DNA of 64,000 nucleotides, taken from positions 1 to 64,000 of the forward strand of contig NZ_AVFL01000014.1 of NCBI RefSeq assembly GCF_000576635.1, read 5' to 3'. Origin of the DNA: Skermanella stibiiresistens SB22. GTDB lineage: Bacteria; Pseudomonadota; Alphaproteobacteria; Azospirillales; Azospirillaceae. Of the stretch, positions 17,522-27,124 are shown in pieces (position 1 is the first letter of the stretch; every line of letters begins with the position of its first letter). A program made the position numbers and the translations under genes. Below the pieces are notes generated by a model. That model saw only the letters and a list, made by a program, of their open reading frames with translations. It ran no database searches and had not been told where the DNA came from.

Positions 17522-18430
17522 ATGGATGTGGGCTTCATCGGTCTCGGCATCATGGGGCGGCCCATGGCTGCCCATCTGCTCGACGCCGGCCATCGGCTGT
17601 TCCTGTACGATATCAATCCTGTCGCCGAGGATCTGACCGCCAAGGGCGGTGTCGCCTGCCAATCGGCGGCGGAGGTCGCGGGCAAGGCCGATGTCATCAT
17701 CACCATGGTGCCCGACACGCCCCATGTGGAAGCGGCCCTGTTCGGCCCCAACGGCGTCGCCAAAGGTTTGTCCAGCGGCAAGATCGTGGTCGACATGAGT
17801 TCGATCGCGCCGATCGAGACGAAGCGATTCGCCTCCGAGATCAACAAGCTGGGCTGCGACTACCTGGACGCGCCGGTGTCCGGCGGCGAGGTCGGCGCCA
17901 AGGCGGCGTCGCTCACCATCATGGTCGGCGGCCCGGAAGAGGCCTTCGCAAAGGTCAAGCCACTGTTCGAGCTGATGGGCAAGAACATCACGCTGGTCGG
18001 CGGCAATGGCGACGGCCAGACGACCAAGGTCGCCAACCAGATCATCGTGGCATTGACGATCGAGGCGGTCGCCGAGGCCCTGCTGTTCGCCGCCAAGGCC
18101 GGCGCCGATCCGGCCAAGGTCCGGCAAGCCCTGATGGGCGGCTTCGCCAGCTCCAAGATCCTCGAACTCCATGGCGAGCGGATGATCAAGCGCAACTTCG
18201 AACCGGGGTTCCGGATCGAGCTGCACCAGAAGGACCTCAACCTGGCGCTCCAGGGCGCCCGTTCCCTCAATCTGGCGCTGCCCAACACCGCCAGCACCCA
18301 GCAACTCTTCAACGCCTGTGTCGCCCAAGGCGGCGCGCGGTGGGACCATTCCGGTCTCGTCCGCATCCTGGAAACCATGACTGGTTTCGAAATCGGCCAG
18401 AACGCCGACGCCATCTCCGGCGGCGACTGA
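17522..18430 (+). CDS. glxR: Tartronate semialdehyde reductase (2-hydroxy-3-oxopropionate reductase)
   Basis: 302-residue beta-hydroxyacid dehydrogenase. Dinucleotide-binding GFIGLGIMGRPMA at residues 4-16, substrate-binding DAPVSGGEVGAKAASLTIMVGG (~118-140), and the catalytic lysine in NGDGQTTKVANQIIV (~residue 170). Reduces tartronate semialdehyde to D-glycerate. Preceded by GGAGG with a spacing of 8. The following pyruvate kinase starts 20 bp after the stop. No glycerate kinase is present in this window, so the route from glycerate onward must be encoded elsewhere. Confidence 0.96.
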   Translation: MDVGFIGLGIMGRPMAAHLLDAGHRLFLYDINPVAEDLTAKGGVACQSAAEVAGKADVIITMVPDTPHVEAALFGPNGVAKGLSSGKIVVDMSSIAPIETKRFASEINKLGCDYLDAPVSGGEVGAKAASLTIMVGGPEEAFAKVKPLFELMGKNITLVGGNGDGQTTKVANQIIVALTIEAVAEALLFAAKAGADPAKVRQALMGGFASSKILELHGERMIKRNFEPGFRIELHQKDLNLALQGARSLNLALPNTASTQQLFNACVAQGGARWDHSGLVRILETMTGFEIGQNADAISGGD

Positions 18431-18450
18431 CCACACCCGGCGATGAGGAC

Positions 18451-19899
18451 ATGACAGACAGCCCGATCTTCCGACGGCACCGACAGACCAAGATCGTCGC
18501 GACCGTCGGCCCGGCCAGTTCGGCCCCCGACCAGCTCCGCCGCCTCATGCTGGCCGGGGTGGATGTCTTCCGGCTCAACTTCAGCCATGGCACCCAGGCG
18601 AACCATGGCGAGGTGCTGGCCCGGATCCGCGCCCTGGAGGTCGAGTTCGACCGGCCGATCGGCGTGATCGCCGATCTCCAGGGGCCGAAGCTGCGCATCG
18701 GCACCTTCGCCGACGGCGCGGTGACGCTGCGGACCGGCCGGGTCATCCGGTTCGATCTCGATCCGGCGCCGGGCAACGAGGAACGGGTCTGTCTGCCTCA
18801 TCCTGAGGTGATCTCCGCCATGGGCGTCGGCAGCACGCTGCTGCTCGACGACGGCAAGGTCCGCGTCAGGGTGATCGAGCGGGGCGCCGACTTCCTGCTG
18901 GGGGAGATCGTCGCCGGCACCCGGCTGTCCAACAACAAGGGCTTCAACGTCCCGGACGTGACGCTGCCGTTGTCCCCCCTGACCGCGAAGGATCGCGCCG
19001 ACATGGAATACGCGCTCGGCCAGGGGGTCGAGTGGATCGCCCTGTCCTTCGTGCAGCGGCCGGAGGACGTGGTCGAGGCGCGCGGCCTGATCGGCGACCG
19101 GGCCGCCATCATGCTCAAGATCGAGAAGCCGGCGGCGATCCAGCACCTGGACGAGTTGATCGAACTGGCGGACGCGCTGATGGTGGCGCGCGGCGACCTT
19201 GGGGTCGAGATGCCGGCCGAGGACGTCCCAAGCCTCCAGAAGAACATGATCCAGCGGGCGCGCGACGCCGGAAAGCCCGTCATCGTCGCCACCCAGATGC
19301 TGGAATCCATGATCGTCTCGCCGACGCCGACGCGGGCCGAGGTGTCGGACGTGGCGACCGCCGTCTATGACGGCACCGACGCGGTCATGCTGTCGGCCGA
19401 GACCGCCGCCGGGGCCTATCCGGTCGAGGCGGTGGCGATCATGGACAAGATCGTGGCGCGGGTCGAGCGCGATCCGATGTACCGTAGCATCATGGATACG
19501 CATCATCCCGGGCTGGGCAAGACGACGGCGGACGCGATCACCCATTCGGCCAATCAAGCCGCGCGGGCGGTCGACGCGAAGGCGATCGTCACCTATACAG
19601 AGTCTGGCAGCACGACGCTCCGCGCGGCGCGGGAGCGGCCACCGATGCCGATCCTGGCCATATCGATCCACGAGGAGACCTCGCGCCGGCTGTCGCTGTC
19701 CTACGGCGTCCACACCGTCCATGTGAGCAAGGGAATCAGCTCGTTCGGCGAGATGGTCCCGGAGGCGATCCGGATCGCGCTGGCGCATGGCATCGCCGGC
19801 ATGGGTGACGAACTGGCGATCACCGCCGGCGTGCCGTTCGGGCGGTCGGGTTCGACCAACACGCTGCGCATCGTCCATCTGGAGCCGGAGCCCCAGTGA
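18451..19899 (+). CDS. pyk: Pyruvate kinase
   Basis: 482 residues. It shows the nucleotide/PEP barrel features TKIVATVGPASSAPDQLRRL at the N-terminus, LNFSHGT (~residue 40), the catalytic lysine region IMLKIEKPAAIQHLDEL (~220-237) and MVARGDLGVEMPAEDVP. The C-terminal regulatory domain is complete. Converts PEP plus ADP to pyruvate plus ATP. Its place in a glyoxylate/glycerate operon resembles the ttuE-type pyruvate kinases of rhizobial tartrate/glycerate clusters (family knowledge), that is, a pathway-dedicated isozyme. Ribosome site is weak (GATGAGG two bases from the ATG). Confidence 0.96.
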   Translation: MTDSPIFRRHRQTKIVATVGPASSAPDQLRRLMLAGVDVFRLNFSHGTQANHGEVLARIRALEVEFDRPIGVIADLQGPKLRIGTFADGAVTLRTGRVIRFDLDPAPGNEERVCLPHPEVISAMGVGSTLLLDDGKVRVRVIERGADFLLGEIVAGTRLSNNKGFNVPDVTLPLSPLTAKDRADMEYALGQGVEWIALSFVQRPEDVVEARGLIGDRAAIMLKIEKPAAIQHLDELIELADALMVARGDLGVEMPAEDVPSLQKNMIQRARDAGKPVIVATQMLESMIVSPTPTRAEVSDVATAVYDGTDAVMLSAETAAGAYPVEAVAIMDKIVARVERDPMYRSIMDTHHPGLGKTTADAITHSANQAARAVDAKAIVTYTESGSTTLRAARERPPMPILAISIHEETSRRLSLSYGVHTVHVSKGISSFGEMVPEAIRIALAHGIAGMGDELAITAGVPFGRSGSTNTLRIVHLEPEPQ

Positions 19900-19945
19900 T
19901 GGAGCCCAGTTGATCATGCCGGAGGTCTTGGTGCCGGAAGTGCTG

Positions 19946-21592
<1,647 letters not shown>

Positions 21593-21617
21593 ATCAACGG
21601 ATTGGAGTACCAGACTT

Positions 21618-22040
21618 ATGCGAAGCGTCAATATCAACCAGCGTGATTCGATCGAATCCTGCTATTCCCGCGACAACTTCATCCATGACGCGGGGGTCAA
21701 CGCCCGCGCCCGTGAATCGGTGATGCACGGCGTCCGGATCCTGTCTGCGCCCGACGGCGATGGTGCCTTCAAACTGATCAAGGCCCAGCACAGCATCGCC
21801 GAGGACGCCCATGATCAGGACGCGCTATTCCTCTATGCCGTCCGTGACGATGACAACACGTGGTTCGACAAGTCCGAGCCCGACGCCCAAAAAGCCGTGC
21901 ACGCCAAGGCTAATCCGGTGGACTTGGACAAGCTCTACAGCGATTTCATCGACCGCGTGATCGCGACGGCCAAGGGTGCCCATTTCCAGGATGCGATCGG
22001 CAAGGGGGAGAGCCGGCTGAAGGGCTTCCACGGCGGCTGA
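21618..22040 (+). CDS. Hypothetical protein, 140 residues
   Basis: No family recognised. A soluble, charged protein without signal peptide or membrane segment; it begins MRSVNINQRDSIESCYSR and is rich in Asp, Lys and Ala, with a predicted helical C-terminus (DLDKLYSDFIDRVIATAKGAHF). A TTGGAGT site lies 9 bases before the ATG. It follows the truncated PPDK by 25 bp and is probably the last gene of the gcl operon. Confidence 0.65.
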   Translation: MRSVNINQRDSIESCYSRDNFIHDAGVNARARESVMHGVRILSAPDGDGAFKLIKAQHSIAEDAHDQDALFLYAVRDDDNTWFDKSEPDAQKAVHAKANPVDLDKLYSDFIDRVIATAKGAHFQDAIGKGESRLKGFHGG

Positions 22041-22198
22041 CGGCGTGGCACCGTATGGTCACACCGCCTATCGATTGATGCAATCTTACATCAGTCGCCC
22101 ACTTGCGCGCCGTTTCACAAAAATGCCCTCACTTCGGAACCGTTTTATTGGGCATTGTGCCATCCGTCGATGATCAGTGATTTGTGGAAGAGGGCGAG

Positions 22199-22480
22199 AT
22201 GGCGCGGTACAGGTTGCAGGAGTTCCTGACGCAGGAGATTCCCGATCTCCTACTGATGGACATCGCCTTTCATTGGCAGGCCAATGACAACCCCGCGCCG
22301 ACCGGTCAACTCACCAGCCAGATGCGGAACGCGTCTTTGGCGGAACACCCCGGCATGGAGGTCGATCGCACCATCCGCCTGGTGGTCAACAACCTGCGAA
22401 CCATGGTCGACGGCGTCGTCGGCCGTGTCCGCGAGATCTCGACCGACTGGTGCGTCGGGGTTCCGACCGCGGCGCTCTGA
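22199..22480 (+). CDS. Small hypothetical protein, 93 residues
   Basis: No family recognised. A soluble protein beginning MARYRLQEFLTQEIPDLL; the C-terminal half reads like amphipathic helix (VDRTIRLVVNNLRTMVDGVVGRVREI). The ATG at 22199 follows GAAGAGGGCGAG; an in-frame GTG at 22184 is possible. It is separated from the gcl operon by about 160 bp that show nothing clear, and it converges on LemA 15 bp away. Confidence 0.55.
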   Translation: MARYRLQEFLTQEIPDLLLMDIAFHWQANDNPAPTGQLTSQMRNASLAEHPGMEVDRTIRLVVNNLRTMVDGVVGRVREISTDWCVGVPTAAL

Positions 22481-22495
22481 TGCTTCCCCAGGGAA

Positions 22496-23050
22496 TCAGA
22501 ACGTGACCGCCACCGGCTGGCGTTCGACGGCCTCGTTCGTCTCGAACAGCGCGTCGGGCCGAAAGGCGAAGGCGCGCGCGACGAAGACGCTCGGCACCGT
22601 TTCCAACGCGGTGTTATAGGCGAGCACCGCGTCGTTGTAGTGCTGGCGCGCGAAGGCGATGCGGTTCTCGGTCGAGCCCAGCTCCTCCTGGAGGGCCAGC
22701 ATGTTGGTGCTGGCCCGCAGTTCCGGTGTTGATTCCGCCAGCGCGAAGAGTGAGTGGAGCGAGCGGCCCAGCGCCTCCTCGGCGGCGGCCCGCGCCGGCA
22801 CGTTCGATCCGGCGGCGGCGGCCCGGTCGCGGGCGCTGACGATGGTGTCGAAAATACCCCGCTCATGCGCCATGTAGCCTTTGACGCTCGACACCAGATT
22901 GGGGATCAGGTCGTAACGCCGCTTCAACTGGACGTCGATCTGGGACCAAGCGTTCCGCACGCGGTTCCGCAGCGTCACCAGACCGTTGTAGAGGTAGATC
23001 GGGTAGAGGACGGCGACCGCGACGATCACCAGGACCAGCCAACCACTCAT
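22496..23050 (-). CDS. lemA: LemA family protein
   Basis: 184 residues. One N-terminal membrane anchor (WLVLVIVAVAVLYPIYLYNGLV), then the LemA coiled-helical domain: LRNRVRNAWSQIDVQLKRRYDLIPNLVSSVKGYMAHE is the strongly conserved family segment, followed by FARQHYNDAVLAYNTALETVPS. LemA proteins are membrane-anchored with unknown biochemical role and are often encoded next to M48 metalloproteases, as here (the partner ends 13 bp upstream of the lemA start, same strand). Confidence 0.95.
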   Translation of the reverse strand: MSGWLVLVIVAVAVLYPIYLYNGLVTLRNRVRNAWSQIDVQLKRRYDLIPNLVSSVKGYMAHERGIFDTIVSARDRAAAAGSNVPARAAAEEALGRSLHSLFALAESTPELRASTNMLALQEELGSTENRIAFARQHYNDAVLAYNTALETVPSVFVARAFAFRPDALFETNEAVERQPVAVTF

Positions 23051-23062
23051 GCTTGTTGTTTC

Positions 23063-24565
23063 CTAGGTTAGAAGGGCGGCGGTGACGACCAAGCCGAACG
23101 AGAGACTGGCGACGACGGTGCCGGCCGTCAGCATGCCGACCAGCACCAGGATCATGCCGACCAGCGGCCCCAATATCAGCGACAGCACGCCATAGCCGAG
23201 CACTCGGCCCGGAGTGATCCGGTTCGTCCAGCCGACCAGCCCGGAGCCCTGGGCCTTCATGCGGCCGACACGGGCGGCGAGGGAGGGCTGGATCGAATCC
23301 GCGATGCCGCGGCGCGTCGAGAAGCCTTTGGCGTTGGGGCCGGTGTCGTGACCGGCGGCATGGACGAACAGGTAATCGCGCGCCTCCCCGCCCTCGGGGA
23401 TGGAACCCAGCTTGCCCAGCGCGCTTTCCAGCGCCTCCGGATTGCGGGTCAGCTGGACGGCGGTGCTGTCGGCCAGATACCGGCGTGTCCGCCACAGCGC
23501 CGCCAGCGGCCAGCCGAGGAAGAACAGTGTCCAGAGCTGGAGGATGAGCTTCTGCATGATGGCGATCAGCATCACCAGCAGCAGCGGAAACATCAGGATC
23601 AGCCTCAACGTCTTGAACCGCCCTTCGGATAGGTTCCGGTTGATCTCCTCCGTGGCGTCGGTGGAGAGCCCAGCCTCGACCGAGTGCAGAGCCTCCGCGA
23701 CCCTCGCCGGCGCCGGGTTGGGATGAACGACCACGGTTCCCAAGGACGCCAGCGCCTTCCAGGCCGACCAGCGGAACGGCAGGTCGAGGATCGTCAGGAA
23801 GAAGCCCTTGACCTGGAAGACCGCGACCAGCGACCGCATCACCGCGAGATCGCCGTTGCCGACCGACCCGACCAAATGACCGATGATCCCGACGGTCTCG
23901 TCCCGGCTCAGCGTGTCGAGCAGGCCGCGCGTCACCAGCAGCGTCGCGTGATCGTGCGAGGTGCCGATCGCGGCGGCGTTGACGGTGGGGCTGTCCACCA
24001 GCAGCACGCGGGGAGCGGGCAGGCCGGCGGCGATCGCGACCTCCTCGACGATGTTGGAGAGCTGCTTTTCCTCGAGGTCGCCCGGGCGGGGCGGCCGGGC
24101 CCGCAGCGCCTCCGCCAGATCCTCGGCGCCATCCCGCCGCGCCAACCGCTGGAAGCCGATCCATAGCAGGGCCGACAACGCCAGCCCGGGCAGGAAGGCC
24201 GGGAGTAGGTCGGCCAAGCGCTCGGCCATCACGGTGTGGTCGTGCCAAGTCTCCAGCTTGTCCAGGTTGTCCGTCACCAAGCCCAGGAGGTCGAGTTTCG
24301 CCGCTGCCCATTGGCCGATCCCGACCGCCGCGTCATTGGCCGCCTGGGGGAAGATGCCGAGCGCGGCGATCAGGTTGAGGATGCCACCCAGCGACAGCAT
24401 GACGAAGGGACCGGCGATGGCGCCTGTCACCAGTCCCATGGTGGCGGCGATGGCGAGGCAGATCGCGGCCAATCGCCAGGTTCCGCGCCGGCGCCGCGCC
24501 TGTTCGTCATGGAAGCTGACGCGCTCACCGGCGGAAAGCGGAACCGCCATTCCAGTCATCGACAT
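23063..24565 (-). CDS. M48-family membrane protein with degenerate zinc site (pseudoprotease)
   Basis: About 500 residues with N-terminal membrane helices (~35-75, ~125-140), an M48-like domain, and further helices at ~315-350 and the C-terminus (~430-495). Architecture and adjacency to lemA fit the HtpX-like M48 proteases of LemA operons. The expected HExxH reads HLVGS (residues 230-234, in IIGHLVGSVGNGD), and the third ligand glutamate of the usual RE-x-x-AD reads RRYLAD (~361-366). So both the catalytic Glu and two zinc ligands appear lost, while surrounding family positions (VGNGD, AVQLTRNPEAL) remain. It is probably catalytically dead but structurally kept. The start at 24565 follows GGAAGGAGA; a TTG at 24619 is an alternative. 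Confidence 0.85.
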   Translation of the reverse strand: MSMTGMAVPLSAGERVSFHDEQARRRRGTWRLAAICLAIAATMGLVTGAIAGPFVMLSLGGILNLIAALGIFPQAANDAAVGIGQWAAAKLDLLGLVTDNLDKLETWHDHTVMAERLADLLPAFLPGLALSALLWIGFQRLARRDGAEDLAEALRARPPRPGDLEEKQLSNIVEEVAIAAGLPAPRVLLVDSPTVNAAAIGTSHDHATLLVTRGLLDTLSRDETVGIIGHLVGSVGNGDLAVMRSLVAVFQVKGFFLTILDLPFRWSAWKALASLGTVVVHPNPAPARVAEALHSVEAGLSTDATEEINRNLSEGRFKTLRLILMFPLLLVMLIAIMQKLILQLWTLFFLGWPLAALWRTRRYLADSTAVQLTRNPEALESALGKLGSIPEGGEARDYLFVHAAGHDTGPNAKGFSTRRGIADSIQPSLAARVGRMKAQGSGLVGWTNRITPGRVLGYGVLSLILGPLVGMILVLVGMLTAGTVVASLSFGLVVTAALLT

Positions 24566-24694
24566 GGCCGCCAGATCTCCTTCCAGGAGCCCGCTCGCCG
24601 ATCCAAAGTCTTGGGGCAAGTCGCGTCAGAGTGGCGCCTAGGCCTCTTGGCCGTCCATGTCTATGAAGAAGGGGGCCACGAAGGAGGGATTACC

Positions 24695-24808
24695 ATGGGG
24701 AGCGATATCTTTATGGGTGGTTTCACCGATTGGATGAACTGTTTTCCGGGCTCCCTTGTTCATCCATCAGAACCTTATTGGAGGAAAGAACCATGGCCAA
24801 GGGTATGA
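24695..24808 (+). CDS. 37-residue open reading frame overlapping the lipoprotein start
   Basis: An ideal AAGGAGG (24681-24687) lies 7 bases before the ATG. The peptide begins MGSDIFMGGFTDWMN and ends EPWPRV. Its last 16 bases overlap the start of the downstream lipoprotein gene in another frame. It may be a leader peptide that couples translation to the lipoprotein, or a genuine small protein. No family recognised. Confidence 0.4.
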   Translation: MGSDIFMGGFTDWMNCFPGSLVHPSEPYWRKEPWPRV

Positions 24809-24990
24809 AGATGAAGACGCTCGCGGCGATCGTCGCCTTGCCGCTCGTCCTGTCGGCCTGCGCGGAGACGATCGGCGCCGGTGCCGGCGCCGCGGTGGGC
24901 AACCAGTTCGGCAAGGGCAGCGGCAAGACGGCGGCGACCATCGGTGGCGCCGCCGCCGGTGCCGCGATCGGTCACTCGATCGGCAACTGA
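24793..24990 (+). CDS. Small lipoprotein with glycine-zipper domain
   Basis: 65 residues. Lipoprotein signal with lipobox LSAC at residues 20-23, followed by a Gly/Ala-rich glycine-zipper (AGAGAAVGNQFGKGSGK, then ATIGGAAAGAAIGHSIGN), like the 2TM glycine-zipper proteins related to SlyB/YMGG. Predicted to be a membrane-attached envelope protein. TTGGAGGAAAG precedes the ATG at 24793. Its 3' end overlaps the convergent GT39-like gene by about 19 bp. Confidence 0.85.
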   Translation: MAKGMKMKTLAAIVALPLVLSACAETIGAGAGAAVGNQFGKGSGKTAATIGGAAAGAAIGHSIGN

Positions 24991-26699
24991 GGCTTGGGGT
25001 CGACCGACGAGTGGACTGACATCCGCTCGTCGTCACCCAAGATTTCGTAGACCGTGACCGGCGCTCCCCCGTTCATCACGAACCGTTCGAACGGGTACTG
25101 GTGGTGGACGGGGTGCTGGTCGTAGAACTTGAACTCTCGGTATCCACTGGCGAGTTCCGCGTCCAGCATGTCGCGGACATCCTGGCGAAGCGCTCGGTGG
25201 AAGATGCCGTCCTCGATGATGATGAAGCGCGGGCGGCTGTCGAGGATCCGGCGCATTTCTTCAGCGGGTTCCTCCCAGGTGCAGCCGTCACGCCCTGGAG
25301 CCGTGAAGTGCGGCATGCCGGTGAAGGCGAAGCGGGTTGGGATCTCCGCCCCCGTCAGGAAGTAGATCGCCGGCTGGAACCCCACGACATAGACCGCCTC
25401 CCCCTGCTTCAGCATTGGCTTGAGGTCAGCCGCGACCCGCCGTGGGGTGTCCCCGGCCCAAGGGTCGCCAGTCAGCCGGTCCTTGACGATATAGATGCTG
25501 TGCATCAACGGATCCTTGGCGATCGCGAACACCGTCAGGCCACCCAGCACCGTCAGCAGCGCCGCCTTGGCGCGCCGGTTGGGCAACCCGGCCAACAGGC
25601 CGCGGGCGAGCGCCACGCCGCAGAGCAGCGATAGCGGTGGCAGGAACTGCAGCAGGTAATGGTCGGAACCGATCCGCAGGAACAGCTGGCATAGCATCAC
25701 GGCGCCGGTCCAAACCGCCAGGAACACCACCGACCGCTTCTCCGCCGCGTCGCGGACCAGCCAGCGCGCCAGGACACAGGCCAGCAGCGCAGCGATCCAG
25801 AGGGGTGTCTGCTCCGCCATCGCGCGCAGCATGGCATCCCATTCGATGCCGCGAGCGCCGCCGTAGAAGACGCGGTGGGCCTGGATATTGGCGGCGAACC
25901 AAGCGTCCCAGTCGCCCAGGACGACATAGAGCGCCACGACAACCAGGGTCGGGACGAGAGTCATGACGCCGAGCAACGCCAAGGGCTTCAGGCTGGCCCG
26001 CGCGTGGCCGGGCAGATCGCGCCAGGTCGGCGTCGTCAGGATGAAGTAGCCGGCCAGGAACGCCAGCATGTCGAACAGCACGGACTGCTTGATCTGGATG
26101 CCGATGCCCAGCACCAGCCCCGCGACCGCCATGGTCCCGAGCCCCGGCGGCATCCGGATCCGGGCCGACCGCAGCACCAGCAGCAGGGCCAACACCGCGC
26201 AGGCGTTGTGGAAGATCTCGCCCTGGAACGCCATGCCGCCGTCGGCCAGGCTGAAGATGACATAGGCGAGGCCGGCGGTGACGCCGATCGCCCGGCTATC
26301 GCCTTCGAACAGCGTCGCCGCGATCCGGCTCAGCATCCAGGCGGTCAAACCCACGGTCACGCTGGATCCGATCCGGCTCAGGATCACCGGGTCGTAGGTC
26401 GTCATGGTGAACGGTGTCGCCAGCGCGAACAGTCCGAATGGCTTGAGGTCGCAGACAGTCGTGGAGGGCAGGTGGCCCTTGGCGAACTCCGAGCCCATCA
26501 GCAGGTACATGCTCTCGTCGAAGTTCAAGGCGGAGTAGAGCAGTGCCGGCGAGCGAAGCACGATGGCCACGATCACGAAGCCCAGCGCCCAGGCGAGCGA
26601 ATGCCATAATGGCTCGCCCTGGGCCGGTTCATGCCGGATCGTGTCCGGTTGGGGAGTGTTGATGCGCATGGATCCAGCTTTTTGGGAATCAGAACTCAT
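24972..26699 (-). CDS. GT39/ArnT-like membrane glycosyltransferase
   Basis: About 575 residues with about eleven membrane segments. The first periplasmic loop contains SALNFDESMYLLMGSEFAKG, the Asp-Glu motif that in dolichyl/undecaprenyl-phosphate-sugar glycosyltransferases (PMT/ArnT clan) holds the catalytic aspartate, followed by DLKPFGLF. A soluble C-terminal domain (~residues 430-575) is present. Likely transfers a sugar from a polyprenyl-phosphate donor in the periplasm; the acceptor is unknown. It is divergent from the glycosyltransferase/glf cluster. The ATG at 26699 is taken; a TTG two codons upstream and an ATG at 26669 are alternatives. Confidence 0.85.
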   Translation of the reverse strand: MSSDSQKAGSMRINTPQPDTIRHEPAQGEPLWHSLAWALGFVIVAIVLRSPALLYSALNFDESMYLLMGSEFAKGHLPSTTVCDLKPFGLFALATPFTMTTYDPVILSRIGSSVTVGLTAWMLSRIAATLFEGDSRAIGVTAGLAYVIFSLADGGMAFQGEIFHNACAVLALLLVLRSARIRMPPGLGTMAVAGLVLGIGIQIKQSVLFDMLAFLAGYFILTTPTWRDLPGHARASLKPLALLGVMTLVPTLVVVALYVVLGDWDAWFAANIQAHRVFYGGARGIEWDAMLRAMAEQTPLWIAALLACVLARWLVRDAAEKRSVVFLAVWTGAVMLCQLFLRIGSDHYLLQFLPPLSLLCGVALARGLLAGLPNRRAKAALLTVLGGLTVFAIAKDPLMHSIYIVKDRLTGDPWAGDTPRRVAADLKPMLKQGEAVYVVGFQPAIYFLTGAEIPTRFAFTGMPHFTAPGRDGCTWEEPAEEMRRILDSRPRFIIIEDGIFHRALRQDVRDMLDAELASGYREFKFYDQHPVHHQYPFERFVMNGGAPVTVYEILGDDERMSVHSSVDPKPQLPIE

Positions 26700-27124
26700 G
26701 TTCAATAGATCAGGGGCCTAACACTTGGACTTCGCCGGTCATATCCCGATGCGTACAACAGTGTTAATCCCAACCAAGGGGACGATAACCAAAAAGTAGA
26801 GACAAGTGATTGTGGCGGTGACGTGTTCATTTCGAGCTTGTTTCCCATAACCATACCCAAACTGTCATGTTTCCGTCAAATCACCGCCCCGCTGTCATGT
26901 CCTCGCCGCCGTGAATTTATTACGGAATAAAACGAGGAATCGTGAACAGCGCCATTCTGCTTGATGAGCGGAGACATTTTTTCGACAGCTACTCAAATCC
27001 TGGAACAGAACTTCCATTGTAGTGGTTAACAGGCTCGCTTGCAGGCGGCCAGCTTCGGGCAGGAGAGAATTGATGCTGAATGAACCGTTGCCCGGCCCGG
27101 CGAAAACAGATGATAGGAGTTGTT
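26700..27124. promoter_or_regulatory. Divergent intergenic region, no gene seen
   Basis: 425 bp between the GT39-like gene (minus) and the glycosyltransferase cluster (plus), with markedly lower GC than its neighbours. Apart from the candidate Pho box at 26862-26909 and an AT-rich stretch with possible -10 sequence (26914-26925), I see nothing further. Confidence 0.6.
26862..26909 (+). promoter_or_regulatory. Candidate PhoB box upstream of the glycosyltransferase-glf cluster
   Basis: CTGTCAT-GTTT-CCGTCAA at 26862-26879 is a pair of heptamers with the canonical 11-bp period of a Pho box. A further exact CTGTCAT lies at 26892-26898, followed by an AATTTATTAC stretch near 26914-26923 that could serve as the -10. 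Orientation points to the plus-strand genes starting at 27125. The PhoB consensus is established knowledge; function here is inferred. Confidence 0.5.

Noticed and set aside
22061-22070. GTATGGTCAC resembling a regulon half-site after the gcl operon
   Set aside because: Single poor half-site, no palindrome, and not upstream of a motif-type gene.
23063-24311. Long Arg/Gly-rich alternative frame overlapping the M48-like gene
   Set aside because: Typical GC-rich shadow frame; the M48 frame has clear membrane segments and family motifs.
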